Source of the DNA: Pedobacter frigidisoli | GTDB lineage: Bacteria; Bacteroidota; Bacteroidia; Sphingobacteriales; Sphingobacteriaceae | Reading direction: 5' to 3' | Length of the DNA stretch: 64,000 nucleotides | NCBI RefSeq assembly: GCF_004331675.1 | Contig: NZ_SJSN01000017.1 | Coordinates: forward strand, 1 to 64,000 | Part shown: positions 26,223 through 35,663 of the stretch, piece by piece | Layout of the letters: each line of letters begins with the position of its first letter | How positions within the stretch are numbered: position 1 is the first letter of the stretch | Translations under genes and position numbers: made by a program | Notes under the pieces: generated by a model | What the model saw: only the letters and a program-made list of their open reading frames with translations | Told to the model about the DNA's origin: nothing | The model's database searches: none

Positions 26223-26783
26223 ATGAAATTACCCATAGTTGCTTACGGAGACCCTGTTTTAAAGAAAATAGGAACCGATATCGATAAAGATTATCCCCAA
26301 TTAAAAGAACTCATTGCCAACATGTTCGACACCATGTACTATGCAAATGGCGTGGGCTTGGCCGCTCCTCAAGTTGGCTTGCCTATTCGTTTATTTATTG
26401 TGGATACCGGTGAGGATGAGGACGGAACTCCAGGCTACAAAAGGGTTTTTATTAATGCTCAAATTTTAGAAGAAACTGGCGAACCTTGGAATTTTAACGA
26501 GGGCTGTTTAAGTATTCCCGATATCCGCGAAAATATTTTGCGCAAACCAAACATCAAGGTAAAATATTTTGATGAAAATTGGGTTGAACACACGGATGAT
26601 GTTGACGGTATGCCTGCTCGCGTTATTCAACATGAATACGACCACATCGAAGGAAAGTTATTTACAGATAAGGTAAGTATTCTTCGTAAAACGATGCTTA
26701 AAAGTAAACTGGATGCAATTTCCAAAGGAAATATCAGCACCGATTATAAGATGAGGTTTCCGAATAAGAGTAAGAAAAGATAA
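26223..26783 (+). CDS. def: Peptide deformylase
   Basis: I chose ATG 26223, giving MKLPIVAYGDPVLKKIG, the normal family start; an upstream ATG adds 17 residues lacking similarity. The 186-residue enzyme removes the formyl group from nascent N-terminal methionine. All three motifs are present: GVGLAAPQVG at 43-52, EGCLSIP at 93-99 with the metal ligand Cys95, and QHEYDHIEG at 136-144 with His137, Glu138 and His141. Ordinary length, cytoplasmic. Confidence 0.97.
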   Translation: MKLPIVAYGDPVLKKIGTDIDKDYPQLKELIANMFDTMYYANGVGLAAPQVGLPIRLFIVDTGEDEDGTPGYKRVFINAQILEETGEPWNFNEGCLSIPDIRENILRKPNIKVKYFDENWVEHTDDVDGMPARVIQHEYDHIEGKLFTDKVSILRKTMLKSKLDAISKGNISTDYKMRFPNKSKKR

Positions 26784-26846
26784 AATTTTTGATGGAAAAT
26801 ATAAGGGAAAAAGGAAACGTTTTCGCTTTTTTTGTGCTAAAGGGAA

Positions 26847-27329
26847 TTAATGATTTGCTTCCAATAAGTTCGTCATAATTTTTTTTGATTCATCGCAATC
26901 AAGGTTAAAACAGACCAGAGTTAGTCCGTAGCCGAAAACTAGCATTCCAAATGGGATGAGGCAACCAATTGCCATCTTTGGATTATTTATCGATGAAATA
27001 ACAAACACTATTAGCGCCAACGACACTCCAGCACACCAAATCATGATAAACACCTTTATCAAAGGCTGAAGTTTCATATCCAATTTGATAAAAGTTCCCT
27101 TATCTACAGCGCTTAATTCACCAAAAATTTCTGCCTGAAAAGAATTGCGATAAGAAAGTGATCGGGTCAATTTGAAATGACTTCCTGAAATATATCCCTT
27201 AAAAAGTTTCTTGTAAATTTTGAATTCTTCCTTTTGAGTTACTTGTGTATTTGAGCATATTTTATCTAAAACTTGATTTGGAGAAAGGGAAGTATTTAGC
27301 GTGAGTGTTTGCTGTGGAAAATAATTCAT
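26847..27329 (-). CDS. Two-helix membrane protein of unknown function
   Basis: From ATG 27329 the protein is 160 residues; an earlier in-frame ATG would add 14 basic residues and overlap the upstream gene's end. An N-terminal soluble beta-rich part of about 95 residues (LNTSLSPNQVLDKICSNT, KIYKKLFKGYISGSHFKLTR, FIKLDMKLQPLIK) is followed by two membrane helices at about 97-116 and 122-143. The layout of a PH-like domain with a helical hairpin occurs in other Bacteroidota hypothetical proteins. It follows the CarboxypepD_reg gene by 10 bases on the same strand, so the two are probably cotranscribed. Confidence 0.6.
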   Translation of the reverse strand: MNYFPQQTLTLNTSLSPNQVLDKICSNTQVTQKEEFKIYKKLFKGYISGSHFKLTRSLSYRNSFQAEIFGELSAVDKGTFIKLDMKLQPLIKVFIMIWCAGVSLALIVFVISSINNPKMAIGCLIPFGMLVFGYGLTLVCFNLDCDESKKIMTNLLEANH

Positions 27330-27339
27330 CAAGAAAAAC

Positions 27340-27978
27340 CTAATTCTCGCCCCGTTTCTTATCGCCATCAAAGATCTGTTGCATCAATTTACCCCAAGCG
27401 AAAGGGTTCAACAATGGATTGGTTTGAACCATGTTTTTATTCACCATCCTATCAAAGTTATATCGATAATTCTGACTGCCAATTTCTTGCCCATCACGTG
27501 GCAAAGTTTGTATCAAACCATCGATTGATGCCCTTGAAAGATTTTTTTTGGCAATTGCCATATCATCATCCGCAAGTTTCATCGATAAAAACTCTCTGGT
27601 AAACTCTTCTGTTGTAGCCCATGGAAAAACGCGAACAGACGGCAAATCAATTACGTTTGCCTTAAGTTTAACCATGATAGTGTATTTACTATCTGCTGTT
27701 CCCTCCGGAATTATAGTAGAGAATTTCTTATAACCTATCGCTGTAAATAGGATGGTATCTCCCGGGTTAACAATAAACGTAAAATAGCCACGGTAATCTG
27801 CGCCAATTCTTTTACTTTTTTCTGAAAGATTTGTGATGGTAACGTAAGGGATAACGTTGCCGCTATCAATGTCAGTAATGATACCCGAAAATTGGATAAG
27901 CTTTTCCTGTACCGGCCTCTGTTGTGCAAAAGCGGTTAAAGAAAAAAGAATACAAATTAGGGTAACACAATATCTCAT
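27340..27978 (-). CDS. CarboxypepD_reg-like exported protein
   Basis: A 212-residue protein with a signal peptide (MRYCVTLICILFSLTAFAQQ) and a carboxypeptidase-regulatory-like sandwich at about 28-110 (IQFSGIITDIDSGNVIPYVTITN, GYFTFIVNPGDTILFTAIGYKK). The second half contains FPWATTEEFTREFLSMKLADDD and an Asn/Arg-rich region without a known family. It resembles the protein at 4218-4970 in domain layout and length, suggesting a recurring envelope module. The downstream membrane protein gene starts 10 bases after its stop. Confidence 0.78.
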   Translation of the reverse strand: MRYCVTLICILFSLTAFAQQRPVQEKLIQFSGIITDIDSGNVIPYVTITNLSEKSKRIGADYRGYFTFIVNPGDTILFTAIGYKKFSTIIPEGTADSKYTIMVKLKANVIDLPSVRVFPWATTEEFTREFLSMKLADDDMAIAKKNLSRASIDGLIQTLPRDGQEIGSQNYRYNFDRMVNKNMVQTNPLLNPFAWGKLMQQIFDGDKKRGEN

Positions 27979-28030
27979 TAAGACAAAAGTAATTTTAATA
28001 CTTATAACTGCTTGTTAAATAGTGTTAAAG

Positions 28031-28276
28031 CTAATCTTGCTCAACCATGTTTACTGCTACAACCGAAGTAATTTGCGGTACTGCTTTCATAATTGCTTGC
28101 TCAATACCCGATTTCATCGTCATAAAACTCATTGGGCAAGAACCGCAGTTACCTAATAACTTCAGCTTAACTACTCTTTCTGATGTAATTTCTTCAACAG
28201 AAACATCACCTCCATCGGCCATTAAATATGGTCTGATGGTTTCCAATGCCTGTTCTACTTGCTCTATTAAATTCAT
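28031..28276 (-). CDS. NifU C-terminal domain iron-sulfur scaffold protein
   Basis: From ATG 28276 this is 81 residues; a longer reading adds a leader overlapping the mrp stop region and is not family-like. It is a free-standing NifU C-terminal (Nfu) domain: IRPYLMADGGDVSVEEI at 14-30 and the cluster-binding LGNCGSCPMS with Cys44 and Cys47. Such proteins carry or transfer a 4Fe-4S cluster between two monomers. It lies 34 bases downstream of mrp on the same strand, pairing a scaffold/carrier with an Fe-S loading ATPase. Confidence 0.92.
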   Translation of the reverse strand: MNLIEQVEQALETIRPYLMADGGDVSVEEITSERVVKLKLLGNCGSCPMSFMTMKSGIEQAIMKAVPQITSVVAVNMVEQD

Positions 28277-28310
28277 TATGTGTTTTTTAAAATATAAAAA
28301 TAGTAATTTT

Positions 28311-29387
28311 TTAGCAAATAGCCATTTGTGCATTGTTTATGGAAATTTGCTGCGCTATCTTACTGGCAATATCTCCAAATATAATATCCAACTGTGGATT
28401 TTGATTCAATGCAACTGGTTTTCCATTATCACCCGCTTCCGAAATGCTTTGAATAATTGGAATCTCTCCTAAGAATGGAACATCAAATCGCTCTGCAAGT
28501 TTTGTTCCACCACCCTTTCCGAAGATATAATATTTATTATCTGGCAATTCTGCAGGCGTAAAATACGACATGTTTTCAATCACCCCTAAAATTGGAATAT
28601 TAATGCCTGGCATCCTAAACATCGCTAAACCTTTATGCGTATCGGCCAGCGCAACTTGTTGAGGAGTGGTTACCACAACCGCTCCAGAAATGGGGAAGCT
28701 TTGGGTAATGGTTATGTGAATATCGCCAGTACCCGGTGGAAGATCTACGATTAAATAATCCAATTCTCCCCAGTTGGTATCGTTAAACAATTGTTTTACA
28801 GCGTTAGAGGCCATTGGTCCACGCCAAGGCACGGGCTGACCTGGATCAGCAAAAAAGCCTAAGGACAACAACTTAATGCCATATTTTTCTATCGGTAAAA
28901 TTTTAGTCTTACCATCAGCGGTTTCTTCAGCACCAGGTTTTGCATCAACCAAATCGAACATGGTTGGTACCGACGGTCCGTAAATATCAGCATCAATTAA
29001 ACCCACCTTTGCACCATCCTTAGCCAGTACAACAGCTAAATTACTGGCTACAGTAGATTTACCAACACCACCTTTACCTGATGAAACCAAAATGATGTTC
29101 TTGATGTTATCCAATGAAGATGAATTGGTTGGTTGGGTAACTCGTGAGGTTATCTTAATAATTACTTCTGCCTCAGCCGATACAAAGTGCTTTACTGCAT
29201 TTGTACAAGCATTTTTCAGCATGTCTTTCATCGGACAAGCTGGCGTAGTAAGCTCTAAAGTAAAGCTAACTTTATTATCTTCTATCTGTAAATCCTTAAT
29301 CATGTTTAAGGTTACCAAGTCTTTTTTAAGATCTGGATCTTCAACATTCTTAAGCGCATCTAAAACTTGTTGCGGGCTAATCTGCAT
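28311..29387 (-). CDS. Mrp/ApbC/NBP35-family iron-sulfur cluster carrier ATPase with MIP18-like domain
   Basis: A 358-residue protein. Residues about 5-80 form the MIP18/DUF59 domain (VLDALKNVEDPDLKKDLVTLNMI, TTPACPMKDML). The ParA-like ATPase follows with the deviant Walker A SSGKGGVGKST at 102-112, DADIYGPSVPTMF, and DYLIVDLPPGTGD. The NBP35-type CxxC seen in many relatives is not obvious in this copy, so I note it as possibly absent. It loads Fe-S clusters onto apoproteins in the cytoplasm; the adjacent Nfu gene supports that. Its promoter region is shared with the divergent transglycosylase gene. Confidence 0.92.
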   Translation of the reverse strand: MQISPQQVLDALKNVEDPDLKKDLVTLNMIKDLQIEDNKVSFTLELTTPACPMKDMLKNACTNAVKHFVSAEAEVIIKITSRVTQPTNSSSLDNIKNIILVSSGKGGVGKSTVASNLAVVLAKDGAKVGLIDADIYGPSVPTMFDLVDAKPGAEETADGKTKILPIEKYGIKLLSLGFFADPGQPVPWRGPMASNAVKQLFNDTNWGELDYLIVDLPPGTGDIHITITQSFPISGAVVVTTPQQVALADTHKGLAMFRMPGINIPILGVIENMSYFTPAELPDNKYYIFGKGGGTKLAERFDVPFLGEIPIIQSISEAGDNGKPVALNQNPQLDIIFGDIASKIAQQISINNAQMAIC

Positions 29388-29518
29388 CGTATTAATTTAA
29401 CTCCAAAATTAACAAAACATAGCCACAAAAACTTTTATTTAGGGTTTTAAACTGTAATTTTAACACGAAATAAACATTTAATTGTTACGTTTAAGCAATT
29501 AACCATTTTAACGACTAT

Positions 29519-31666
29519 ATGCGCATACCAAAAATTAAGATCCCTAAAAAATATTTAAAAATCGGAGCGTGGATTTTAGGTGTTTTTTTGATTGTAAGCG
29601 TTGCTTTGGGCGCTGTGGCATATAGCAAAAGAGAGGCCCTCTTAAAAAAGATGGTTGCGAAAGCCATCGCTAAAGCAGATAAGGATTATGGCCTTGAGGT
29701 TAAGATCGGCTCTGCCGGATTTACTGGCCTAAGCACCGTAAAAATGACCGCAATTTCTGTGGTTCCCAAAGATAGAGACACGCTTTCGAACATTGGTGAA
29801 ATGAGCATTGGCGTTAAGTTATTTCCGCTAATTTTTGGCAATGTAAAATTATCAGAAGTAGAATTAAGCGATGGTTTTGTAAGCGTTGTAGTGCGAGATT
29901 CTACGACAAACATCGATTTCATCCTTAAGCGAAAGAAAAAAGATAGCACTGAAAATACACGTAAAGCCAATTTACCAGAGATTGCAAACAACATTTTAAA
30001 TCAGGTTTTATATAAAATTCCTGATGATATGAACGTGAAGAATTTGGTCTTTAAATTTAATGATCATGATACTTCAAAATTAAGTTTTGCAACCACCGCG
30101 ACTATTGATGGTGGAGATTTAAAATCAACAATCAACGTTAATAATGGCGAATCTACCTGGCATATCGATGGATTGGTAAAACCAGGTAGAAAACAATTAA
30201 GCTTCACCGCTTATGCTGATGGAAAAAAATTGGAGCTACCTTATTTAAACAATAAACTTCATGCAAAGCTCAGTTTCGATACATTGCAAACGGAGTTGAA
30301 AGATGCTGGTTACAGCGGCGATGACTACAAGATTTCTGGTTCATGGTCGGTTAAAAATATGTTGATTAACCAAGCAAGATTAGCCAGCAATGATATTATT
30401 GTTCAAAGTGCCAAACTAGATGCCGATGTTTTGGTTGGTCCGAATTTCGTTGCCTTGGATAGTTCTTCAACAGCATACCTTAAAAACGCAGAAATTCATC
30501 CTTACGTTAAATATACCCTCGGAAAAAATAAAATCTACGAGTTAAAACTAAATGCCAATGAACAAGATGCTCAAGGTGTTTTGGATGCCTTTCCGCAGGG
30601 ATTATTCGAATCGCTTGATGGATTGAAAGTACAAGGCAAGGTTAAATACAACCTTAATTTCTATTTAGATACCGCAATTCCAGATAGCGTTCGTTTCAGT
30701 TCGACCTTAACGCCCGTTAATTTCAAGATTTTGAAATGGGGGAAAACCAATTTACAGAAGATTAATAGTCCTTTTGTTTATACGCCGTATGAGTATGGAA
30801 AACCGATGCGAGATATTACGATTGGCCCATCAAATCCTAACTTCACACCGTTGTCTGCAATATCTAAAAACTTCATCAATGCGGTTTTAACTGCTGAAGA
30901 TCCATCATTTTATACACACAATGGCTTTGTGGAGGAATCGATCCGTAAATCCATCGCAGTAAATTACAAGGAAAAGAAATTTAAGCGTGGCGGAAGTACC
31001 ATTAGCATGCAGCTTGTTAAGAATGTTTATTTAAGTCGCCAAAAAACCCTCGCCCGCAAGGCTGAAGAAATTTTAATTGTTTGGCTCATCGAACACAATC
31101 ACTTGGTGAGCAAGCAACGAATGCTCGAGGTTTATTTCAACATTATGGAGCTCGGACAAAACATTTATGGCATTGGCGAGGCTTCAAGATATTATTTCGG
31201 TAAAAAACCAGCAGATTTAACCATAGGTGATGGATTATTTTTGGCTAGCATTGTCCCTAAACCGAAAGCATCGATGTATAAATTTATGGCCGATGGAAGT
31301 TTGAAACCATATATGTACAATTACTTCCGCTTTATGGGAAACATTATGGCGAGAAGAGGTTTAGTGCCGGGAGATACATCTGGCTACGGCTTTTACAATG
31401 TTAGATTAAGGGAAGGTTTGCGTCAGTACCTAGCGCCAGATACGGCAGTTGTTGATACGACCGCTTTTGACGATGATGATGAAGATGGAATGCCTCCTGT
31501 AATTATGCAGGATAAGAATAAAAACCTTTTCGATCGAATTTTTGGTGGTGCTAAAAAAGATACCGCAATTGTAAAACCTGCAGATACCACAAAATCGAAA
31601 AAAGAATTAAGGCAAGAACGCAGAGAACAGCGCCGAAAGGAACGAGAGCTAGAAGGCGGCGAATAA
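29519..31666 (+). CDS. AsmA-like N-terminus fused to GT51 peptidoglycan transglycosylase domain
   Basis: A 715-residue membrane-anchored protein: one helix at about 16-36, then about 400 residues resembling AsmA/TamB-type repeats (FTGLSTVKMTAISVVPKDRD, IGVKLFPLIFGNVKLSEVELSDG), and a GT51 transglycosylase domain at about 440-620 with the catalytic Glu in LTAEDPSFYTHNG near 459, RGGSTISMQLVKNVYLS, and EVYFNIMELGQNIYG. There is no transpeptidase domain. The C-terminus is basic and charged (RQERREQRRKERELE). It may polymerise lipid II, with the AsmA-like part in the periplasm. The AsmA assignment is by pattern and is less certain than GT51. Confidence 0.85.
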   Translation: MRIPKIKIPKKYLKIGAWILGVFLIVSVALGAVAYSKREALLKKMVAKAIAKADKDYGLEVKIGSAGFTGLSTVKMTAISVVPKDRDTLSNIGEMSIGVKLFPLIFGNVKLSEVELSDGFVSVVVRDSTTNIDFILKRKKKDSTENTRKANLPEIANNILNQVLYKIPDDMNVKNLVFKFNDHDTSKLSFATTATIDGGDLKSTINVNNGESTWHIDGLVKPGRKQLSFTAYADGKKLELPYLNNKLHAKLSFDTLQTELKDAGYSGDDYKISGSWSVKNMLINQARLASNDIIVQSAKLDADVLVGPNFVALDSSSTAYLKNAEIHPYVKYTLGKNKIYELKLNANEQDAQGVLDAFPQGLFESLDGLKVQGKVKYNLNFYLDTAIPDSVRFSSTLTPVNFKILKWGKTNLQKINSPFVYTPYEYGKPMRDITIGPSNPNFTPLSAISKNFINAVLTAEDPSFYTHNGFVEESIRKSIAVNYKEKKFKRGGSTISMQLVKNVYLSRQKTLARKAEEILIVWLIEHNHLVSKQRMLEVYFNIMELGQNIYGIGEASRYYFGKKPADLTIGDGLFLASIVPKPKASMYKFMADGSLKPYMYNYFRFMGNIMARRGLVPGDTSGYGFYNVRLREGLRQYLAPDTAVVDTTAFDDDDEDGMPPVIMQDKNKNLFDRIFGGAKKDTAIVKPADTTKSKKELRQERREQRRKERELEGGE

Positions 31667-31750
31667 TCAATTTTCAGTTAGTAGTTTTCCTTTTTTAGCG
31701 AAGAAATGGCGAACATTTAAGTTCCCAAAATATAACATTACAACATCAGC

Positions 31751-32293
31751 ATGAACAAAATAAAAGTAGAGGATAAGGAATTCGAGATTTTTTTAGAAAA
31801 CGATGCATTAAATAAACGAATTCGCCTGCTCGGTATTCAAATTAATATTGATTACGAAGGGAAATGCCCACTTTTTATTGGCGTGCTAAATGGCAGCTTT
31901 CTGTTTATGGCAGATTTAATAAAGGAAATTAGTCTGCCTTGCGAGGTTGCTTTTATGCGTGTAGCTTCGTACGAGGGAACATCAAGCTCTGGCAAGGTTA
32001 AGGAGTTAATCGGTTTGCCAGAGAATATTGAGGGAAGAGATATCATCATTGTTGAAGATATAGTAGATACAGGATTAACCTTAACCCATATTTTAAAAAT
32101 GATAAAGGAAAAAAATCCTGCTTCGGTAAAAGTAAGTTCTCTACTATTAAAACCAAGTGCCTTAAAATATGATATTGAAGAGTTGGAATACATTGGTTTT
32201 GAAATACCTAACGAGTTTGTGGTGGGCTATGGCTTAGATTATAACGGACTTGGCAGAAACCTGACTGATATTTACAGAGCAACTGAAGCGTAA
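31751..32293 (+). CDS. hpt: Hypoxanthine phosphoribosyltransferase
   Basis: A 180-residue purine salvage enzyme converting hypoxanthine or guanine and PRPP into nucleotides. The PRPP-binding loop VEDIVDTGLTL lies at 101-111, the early PPi-loop region PLFIGVLNGSFLFMADL at 40-56, and the flexible-loop serine region ASYEGTSSSGKVKEL at 72-86. The C-terminal GYGLDYNGLGRNLTDIY is characteristic of Hpt. Normal length, cytoplasmic, a single gene 84 bases downstream of the transglycosylase. Confidence 0.95.
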   Translation: MNKIKVEDKEFEIFLENDALNKRIRLLGIQINIDYEGKCPLFIGVLNGSFLFMADLIKEISLPCEVAFMRVASYEGTSSSGKVKELIGLPENIEGRDIIIVEDIVDTGLTLTHILKMIKEKNPASVKVSSLLLKPSALKYDIEELEYIGFEIPNEFVVGYGLDYNGLGRNLTDIYRATEA

Positions 32294-32349
32294 ATTTTTA
32301 GATCGGATTAATTTATTTTTCGCACCTTTGCCCAATAATTTTTAACACA

Positions 32350-33009
32350 ATGACCATACATAAAGAGGGCTACACTACTATTGCCATAACCATATTGCTT
32401 ATTTTCGTAATTAACGCGGTTGTTGATTACAAATATTACGATATCACTTGGTTGCGTTGGTTCATCTATATTTTCTCTGCCGCATTATTTATCATTGTAC
32501 TACAATTCTTTCGCAATCCCAGTCGCAGCTTTTCTGCTGGCGAAAACTTAGTAATTTGCCCAGCAGACGGTAAAGTTGTGGTTATCGAAGAAACTGAGGA
32601 AGGTGAGTATTTCAAGGATAAACGCTTACAGGTTTCGATTTTTATGTCGCCAGTTAACGTTCACATTAACCGTAATCCAATTTCTGGAGTGGTTAAGTTT
32701 TTCAAATACCACCCTGGGAAATATCTTGCGGCTTGGAATCCTAAGTCATCTACCGAAAACGAGCGTACAACTACAGTAGTTGAGCATAAAAGCGGTGTTC
32801 CTGTCTTATTTCGTCAGATTGCTGGCGCCTTGGCCCGTAGAATTGTTTGGTATGTTAAAGAAGGCGATGAGGTTGTACAAGCAGAACAATTCGGTTTCAT
32901 TAAATTCGGCTCGAGAGTTGATGTTTTTCTTCCTGTTGGAACAAAGGTAAACGTAGAACTTAATCAGGTTGTTAAAGGTGGGATAACTACTTTGGCAGAG
33001 TTAAGTTAG
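32350..33009 (+). CDS. psd: Phosphatidylserine decarboxylase family protein
   Basis: A 219-residue member of the short archaeal/Bacteroidota-type Psd group. Two N-terminal membrane helices (about 8-26 and 36-54) precede CPADGKVVVIEET at 70-82, SPVNVHINRNP at 100-110 with the conserved His, and the self-cleavage site FGSRVD at 186-191, where Gly-Ser cleavage yields the pyruvoyl cofactor. It makes phosphatidylethanolamine from phosphatidylserine in the inner membrane. A CACCTTTG box, one base off consensus, lies upstream. A repeat fragment follows the stop. Confidence 0.93.
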   Translation: MTIHKEGYTTIAITILLIFVINAVVDYKYYDITWLRWFIYIFSAALFIIVLQFFRNPSRSFSAGENLVICPADGKVVVIEETEEGEYFKDKRLQVSIFMSPVNVHINRNPISGVVKFFKYHPGKYLAAWNPKSSTENERTTTVVEHKSGVPVLFRQIAGALARRIVWYVKEGDEVVQAEQFGFIKFGSRVDVFLPVGTKVNVELNQVVKGGITTLAELS

Positions 33010-33059
33010 GATCACCAATTCAGAAAGCTTTTTTTTTACTCCTTAATTCTTACCACCTA

Positions 33060-33085
33060 AGACACCTAAGAACACAAAGTTGGGC
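33060..33085. repeat. Fragment of the AAGTTGGGC intergenic repeat
   Basis: The segment CTAAGAACACAAAGTTGGGC resembles part of the longer inverted repeat between proB and proA. It lies between psd and the convergent MscS gene and looks like a degenerate copy. Confidence 0.4.
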
Positions 33086-33178
33086 TGCAATTGGAATATT
33101 TGATTTGGTATTTATTGCAATGGGCATAATCACCGCTAGATCTAGAAAATCCTTAAATCCTATAATCCTGATCCCTTT

Positions 33179-34351
33179 TTAATCTGTAGCATCATTTCCA
33201 ACTTCCTTATTATCTATTGCTGTCGTTTTATCGCTTATTAATCTTTGCGTTGGATAAGCAAAATCTGATTTATTGCGCATCACAATCTCCATAATCTTGA
33301 AATTGATTTCCTGCTTTATGGATAGATAATCATTGTAGGCGATGAGTGAGACAAAATAGATTACCTCAATATTTAAGGATGAATCGCCAAAACCCTCGAA
33401 ATAGGCATTGCCATCATCACTGGTATCCTCATGTTCTCGGATGTAGGTTTTAATCTCATCAACAATCTTTTTAATAGTTTCTGCGTTGGTTTCGTAAGTA
33501 ATCCCGAAAGAGAATTTAACTCTTCTAAAATTCCTTAAACTCATGTTTTCCAAAACACCATCAATCATTCCCTTATTTGGAATGGTTGCCATTGTTTTCT
33601 CTGTAGTACGAATAAGTGTACTTCTAAAACCAACTTTTTCAACGGTTCCCTCTACGCCATCAACCTTTACTAAATCGCCCACAACAAAGGGTTTATCTAA
33701 GAAAATAGTAAAGGAGCCAATCAAGTTTTCCAGACTTTCTTTAGCGGCCAATGCAATGGCAATACCTCCAATTCCAAGACCAGTAATCAGCGTTAAAACA
33801 TTAACCTCGAATACAAAACCTAAAAGCGTAAAAAAGCCAATAAAAACCACTATTGTTTTAAAAAGTTCCTTTAAAAAAGGCACCAACTGATCATCTGACT
33901 TACTTTCTGTTAGTGATGCCTTAAACAATAAGACATGTGAAATAAAATCGATGATGCGTAGAATGATCCAAAAAATGGATAGAATGATCATGAAGAGAAA
34001 AATTCTGTCGAGGCACTCGCCAATGGTAACGGGAATTGCCTCTTTAATCTTTCCAACTATTTTACTGTAATGAAATACGGCAACTTCTAAAGGATGTTTA
34101 AGTTGATTAATAGAGAGGTACAACGTGGCTAGAAGCATAAAAACCTCAATAGGCTTTAGCAGTAAGCTCACAAAAGTATCATCATGAGATTGCTGCGAAA
34201 AACCTTTAAATAGCGTAAACAAAAGCTTGCTTAGCAATTTTGAGACTAACTTTTTAAAAATAAGCCCAACTAAAAGTATTCCACCAAACAAGAAATAGGC
34301 TTTTACAGTGTTGCCCCAGAAAATTTGGTCGAAGAATGCCGAATCTAACAT
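33179..34351 (-). CDS. MscS-family small-conductance mechanosensitive channel
   Basis: A 390-residue inner-membrane protein with about five hydrophobic segments in the first 200 residues. The MscS pore-lining helix and beta domain follow: VLTLITGLGIGGIAIALAAKESLENLIGS at about 187-215, then FVVGDLVKVDGVEGTVEKVGFRSTLIRT and MATIPNKGMIDGVLENMSLRNFRR. The C-terminal alpha/beta domain ends in a polar tail. It should act as a pressure-relief channel under hypo-osmotic shock. It converges on psd, and lies downstream of a terminator that closes the rplS unit. Confidence 0.92.
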   Translation of the reverse strand: MLDSAFFDQIFWGNTVKAYFLFGGILLVGLIFKKLVSKLLSKLLFTLFKGFSQQSHDDTFVSLLLKPIEVFMLLATLYLSINQLKHPLEVAVFHYSKIVGKIKEAIPVTIGECLDRIFLFMIILSIFWIILRIIDFISHVLLFKASLTESKSDDQLVPFLKELFKTIVVFIGFFTLLGFVFEVNVLTLITGLGIGGIAIALAAKESLENLIGSFTIFLDKPFVVGDLVKVDGVEGTVEKVGFRSTLIRTTEKTMATIPNKGMIDGVLENMSLRNFRRVKFSFGITYETNAETIKKIVDEIKTYIREHEDTSDDGNAYFEGFGDSSLNIEVIYFVSLIAYNDYLSIKQEINFKIMEIVMRNKSDFAYPTQRLISDKTTAIDNKEVGNDATD

Positions 34352-34369
34352 AATGACAAAAGTACAAAC

Positions 34370-34401
34370 AAAAAAACCTCCACGAAATTAATCGTGAAGG
34401 C
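34370..34401 (-). terminator. Rho-independent terminator after rplS
   Basis: On the minus strand CCTTCACGAT pairs with TCGTGGAGG (one wobble) followed by a run of seven T. It lies just past the rplS stop and closes the ribosomal-protein cluster. Confidence 0.85.
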
Positions 34402-34422
34402 TATATCTTATAATAAAGAATA

Positions 34423-34770
34423 TTATTTTCTCAAAGATTTGATACGAGCAGCTTTACCAGTTAAAGCACGTAAATAGAACAATTTCGCTCTACGAACTTT
34501 ACCATAGCTATTTACTTCTACCTTATCAATGTTTGGAGAATTGATAGGAAAAATACGCTCAACACCAATACCATTGCTCATTTTACGAACTGTGAAAGTT
34601 TCGTTAGCACCAGCACTGTTACGTTGTATTACAACACCTTGGTAAATTTGAATACGTTCTTTATTACCTTCGCGAATTTTATAGTGCACGCTCACTGTAT
34701 CGCCAGACTTGAACGCAGGAAAATCTTTTTTCGCGATGGCCTGCTCTTCAACAAATTTTACTAAATCCAT
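34423..34770 (-). CDS. rplS: 50S ribosomal protein L19
   Basis: A 115-residue ribosomal protein of the 30S-50S interface of the large subunit. Diagnostic segments are [32 protein letters not shown] at about 21-52, [26 protein letters not shown] and the C-terminal [21 protein letters not shown]. Normal length. It is the last gene of the rpsP-rimM-trmD-rplS cluster on the minus strand, 138 bases after trmD, with a strong terminator behind it. Confidence 0.97.
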   Translation of the reverse strand: MDLVKFVEEQAIAKKDFPAFKSGDTVSVHYKIREGNKERIQIYQGVVIQRNSAGANETFTVRKMSNGIGVERIFPINSPNIDKVEVNSYGKVRRAKLFYLRALTGKAARIKSLRK

Positions 34771-34908
34771 GATTTTAAGCTATTAAATCGATATTTCATC
34801 CCGTGAAAATCGGATTGCAATATTAGGGATTATTTTTGAGAAAAAAAAACCTAATTTAATTTTTTCCACAATCTTTACGAATTCCACATTTGGATAGATT
34901 AGATACTT

Positions 34909-35583
34909 CTATTCCAAAAGATCTGGACGGCGAGTTTTAGTTCGTTGTAAAGCTTCGTCATGCCTCCATTCGTTTATTTTAGCTTCGTGTCCGCTAAGCA
35001 AAACATCAGGCACTTTATGTCCACGCCAATCTGCTGGGCGGGTATAAATTGGTGCATCTAGTAACTCACCTTGAAAACTATCAGAAAGGGCAGAGGTTTC
35101 ATCGTTTAAAACACCAGGGATTAAACGCACTACAGCATCTACCACAATTGCAGCCGGCAGTTCTCCGCCACTTAACACATAATCACCTACAGATATCTCC
35201 CTTGTTACGAAAACATCTCTTATACGCTGATCTATGCCTTTGTAATGCCCGCATAAAATGATGATGTTCTTCTTACCGGAAAGTTCGTTTGCGGTGGTCT
35301 GGTTTAAAGTAACTCCATCCGGACTCATAAAAATAATTTCATCATATTCTCTTTCCGCCTGAAGCTTTTCGATACAAGCCGCAAAAGGCTCAATGCTCAT
35401 CACCATTCCGCTACCGCCTCCGTACTGATAATCATCAACACTTTTTTGCTTGTTTGTTGCATAATCTCGAAGATTATGGACAACAATTTCGGCGATGCCC
35501 TTTTTTTGCGCCCGTTGCAAAATAGAATGGGCAAATGGACTTTCAAGTAAAGCAGGCAGAACAGTAATAATATCGAAACGCAT
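34909..35583 (-). CDS. trmD: tRNA (guanine-37-N1)-methyltransferase TrmD
   Basis: I chose ATG 35583, which starts [17 protein letters not shown] as in the family; an upstream ATG adds 21 unconserved residues. The 224-residue SPOUT methyltransferase has the trefoil-knot motifs [14 protein letters not shown] at about 54-67, [14 protein letters not shown] at 110-123, and [21 protein letters not shown] at 129-149, and ends [10 protein letters not shown]. It methylates G37 in tRNAs to prevent frameshifting. A perfect -7 box ends 4 bases upstream of the ATG, so it may have its own leaderless transcript. Confidence 0.97.
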   Translation of the reverse strand: MRFDIITVLPALLESPFAHSILQRAQKKGIAEIVVHNLRDYATNKQKSVDDYQYGGGSGMVMSIEPFAACIEKLQAEREYDEIIFMSPDGVTLNQTTANELSGKKNIIILCGHYKGIDQRIRDVFVTREISVGDYVLSGGELPAAIVVDAVVRLIPGVLNDETSALSDSFQGELLDAPIYTRPADWRGHKVPDVLLSGHEAKINEWRHDEALQRTKTRRPDLLE

Positions 35584-35587
35584 AACG

Positions 35588-35595
35588 CAAAGGTA
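35588..35595 (-). promoter_or_regulatory. -7 box TACCTTTG four bases before trmD ATG (leaderless candidate)
   Basis: On the minus strand TACCTTTG, exact to TANNTTTG, ends 4 bases before the trmD start. It would give trmD-rplS a promoter of their own, separate from rpsP-rimM. No -33 TTTG was seen at the usual spacing. Confidence 0.5.
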
Positions 35596-35663
35596 AGAAT
35601 TGAGATTGGAGTATAGAATTTTGTTATTCTTATCAATTCTAACCAAGAAGATTTACTTAAAAC

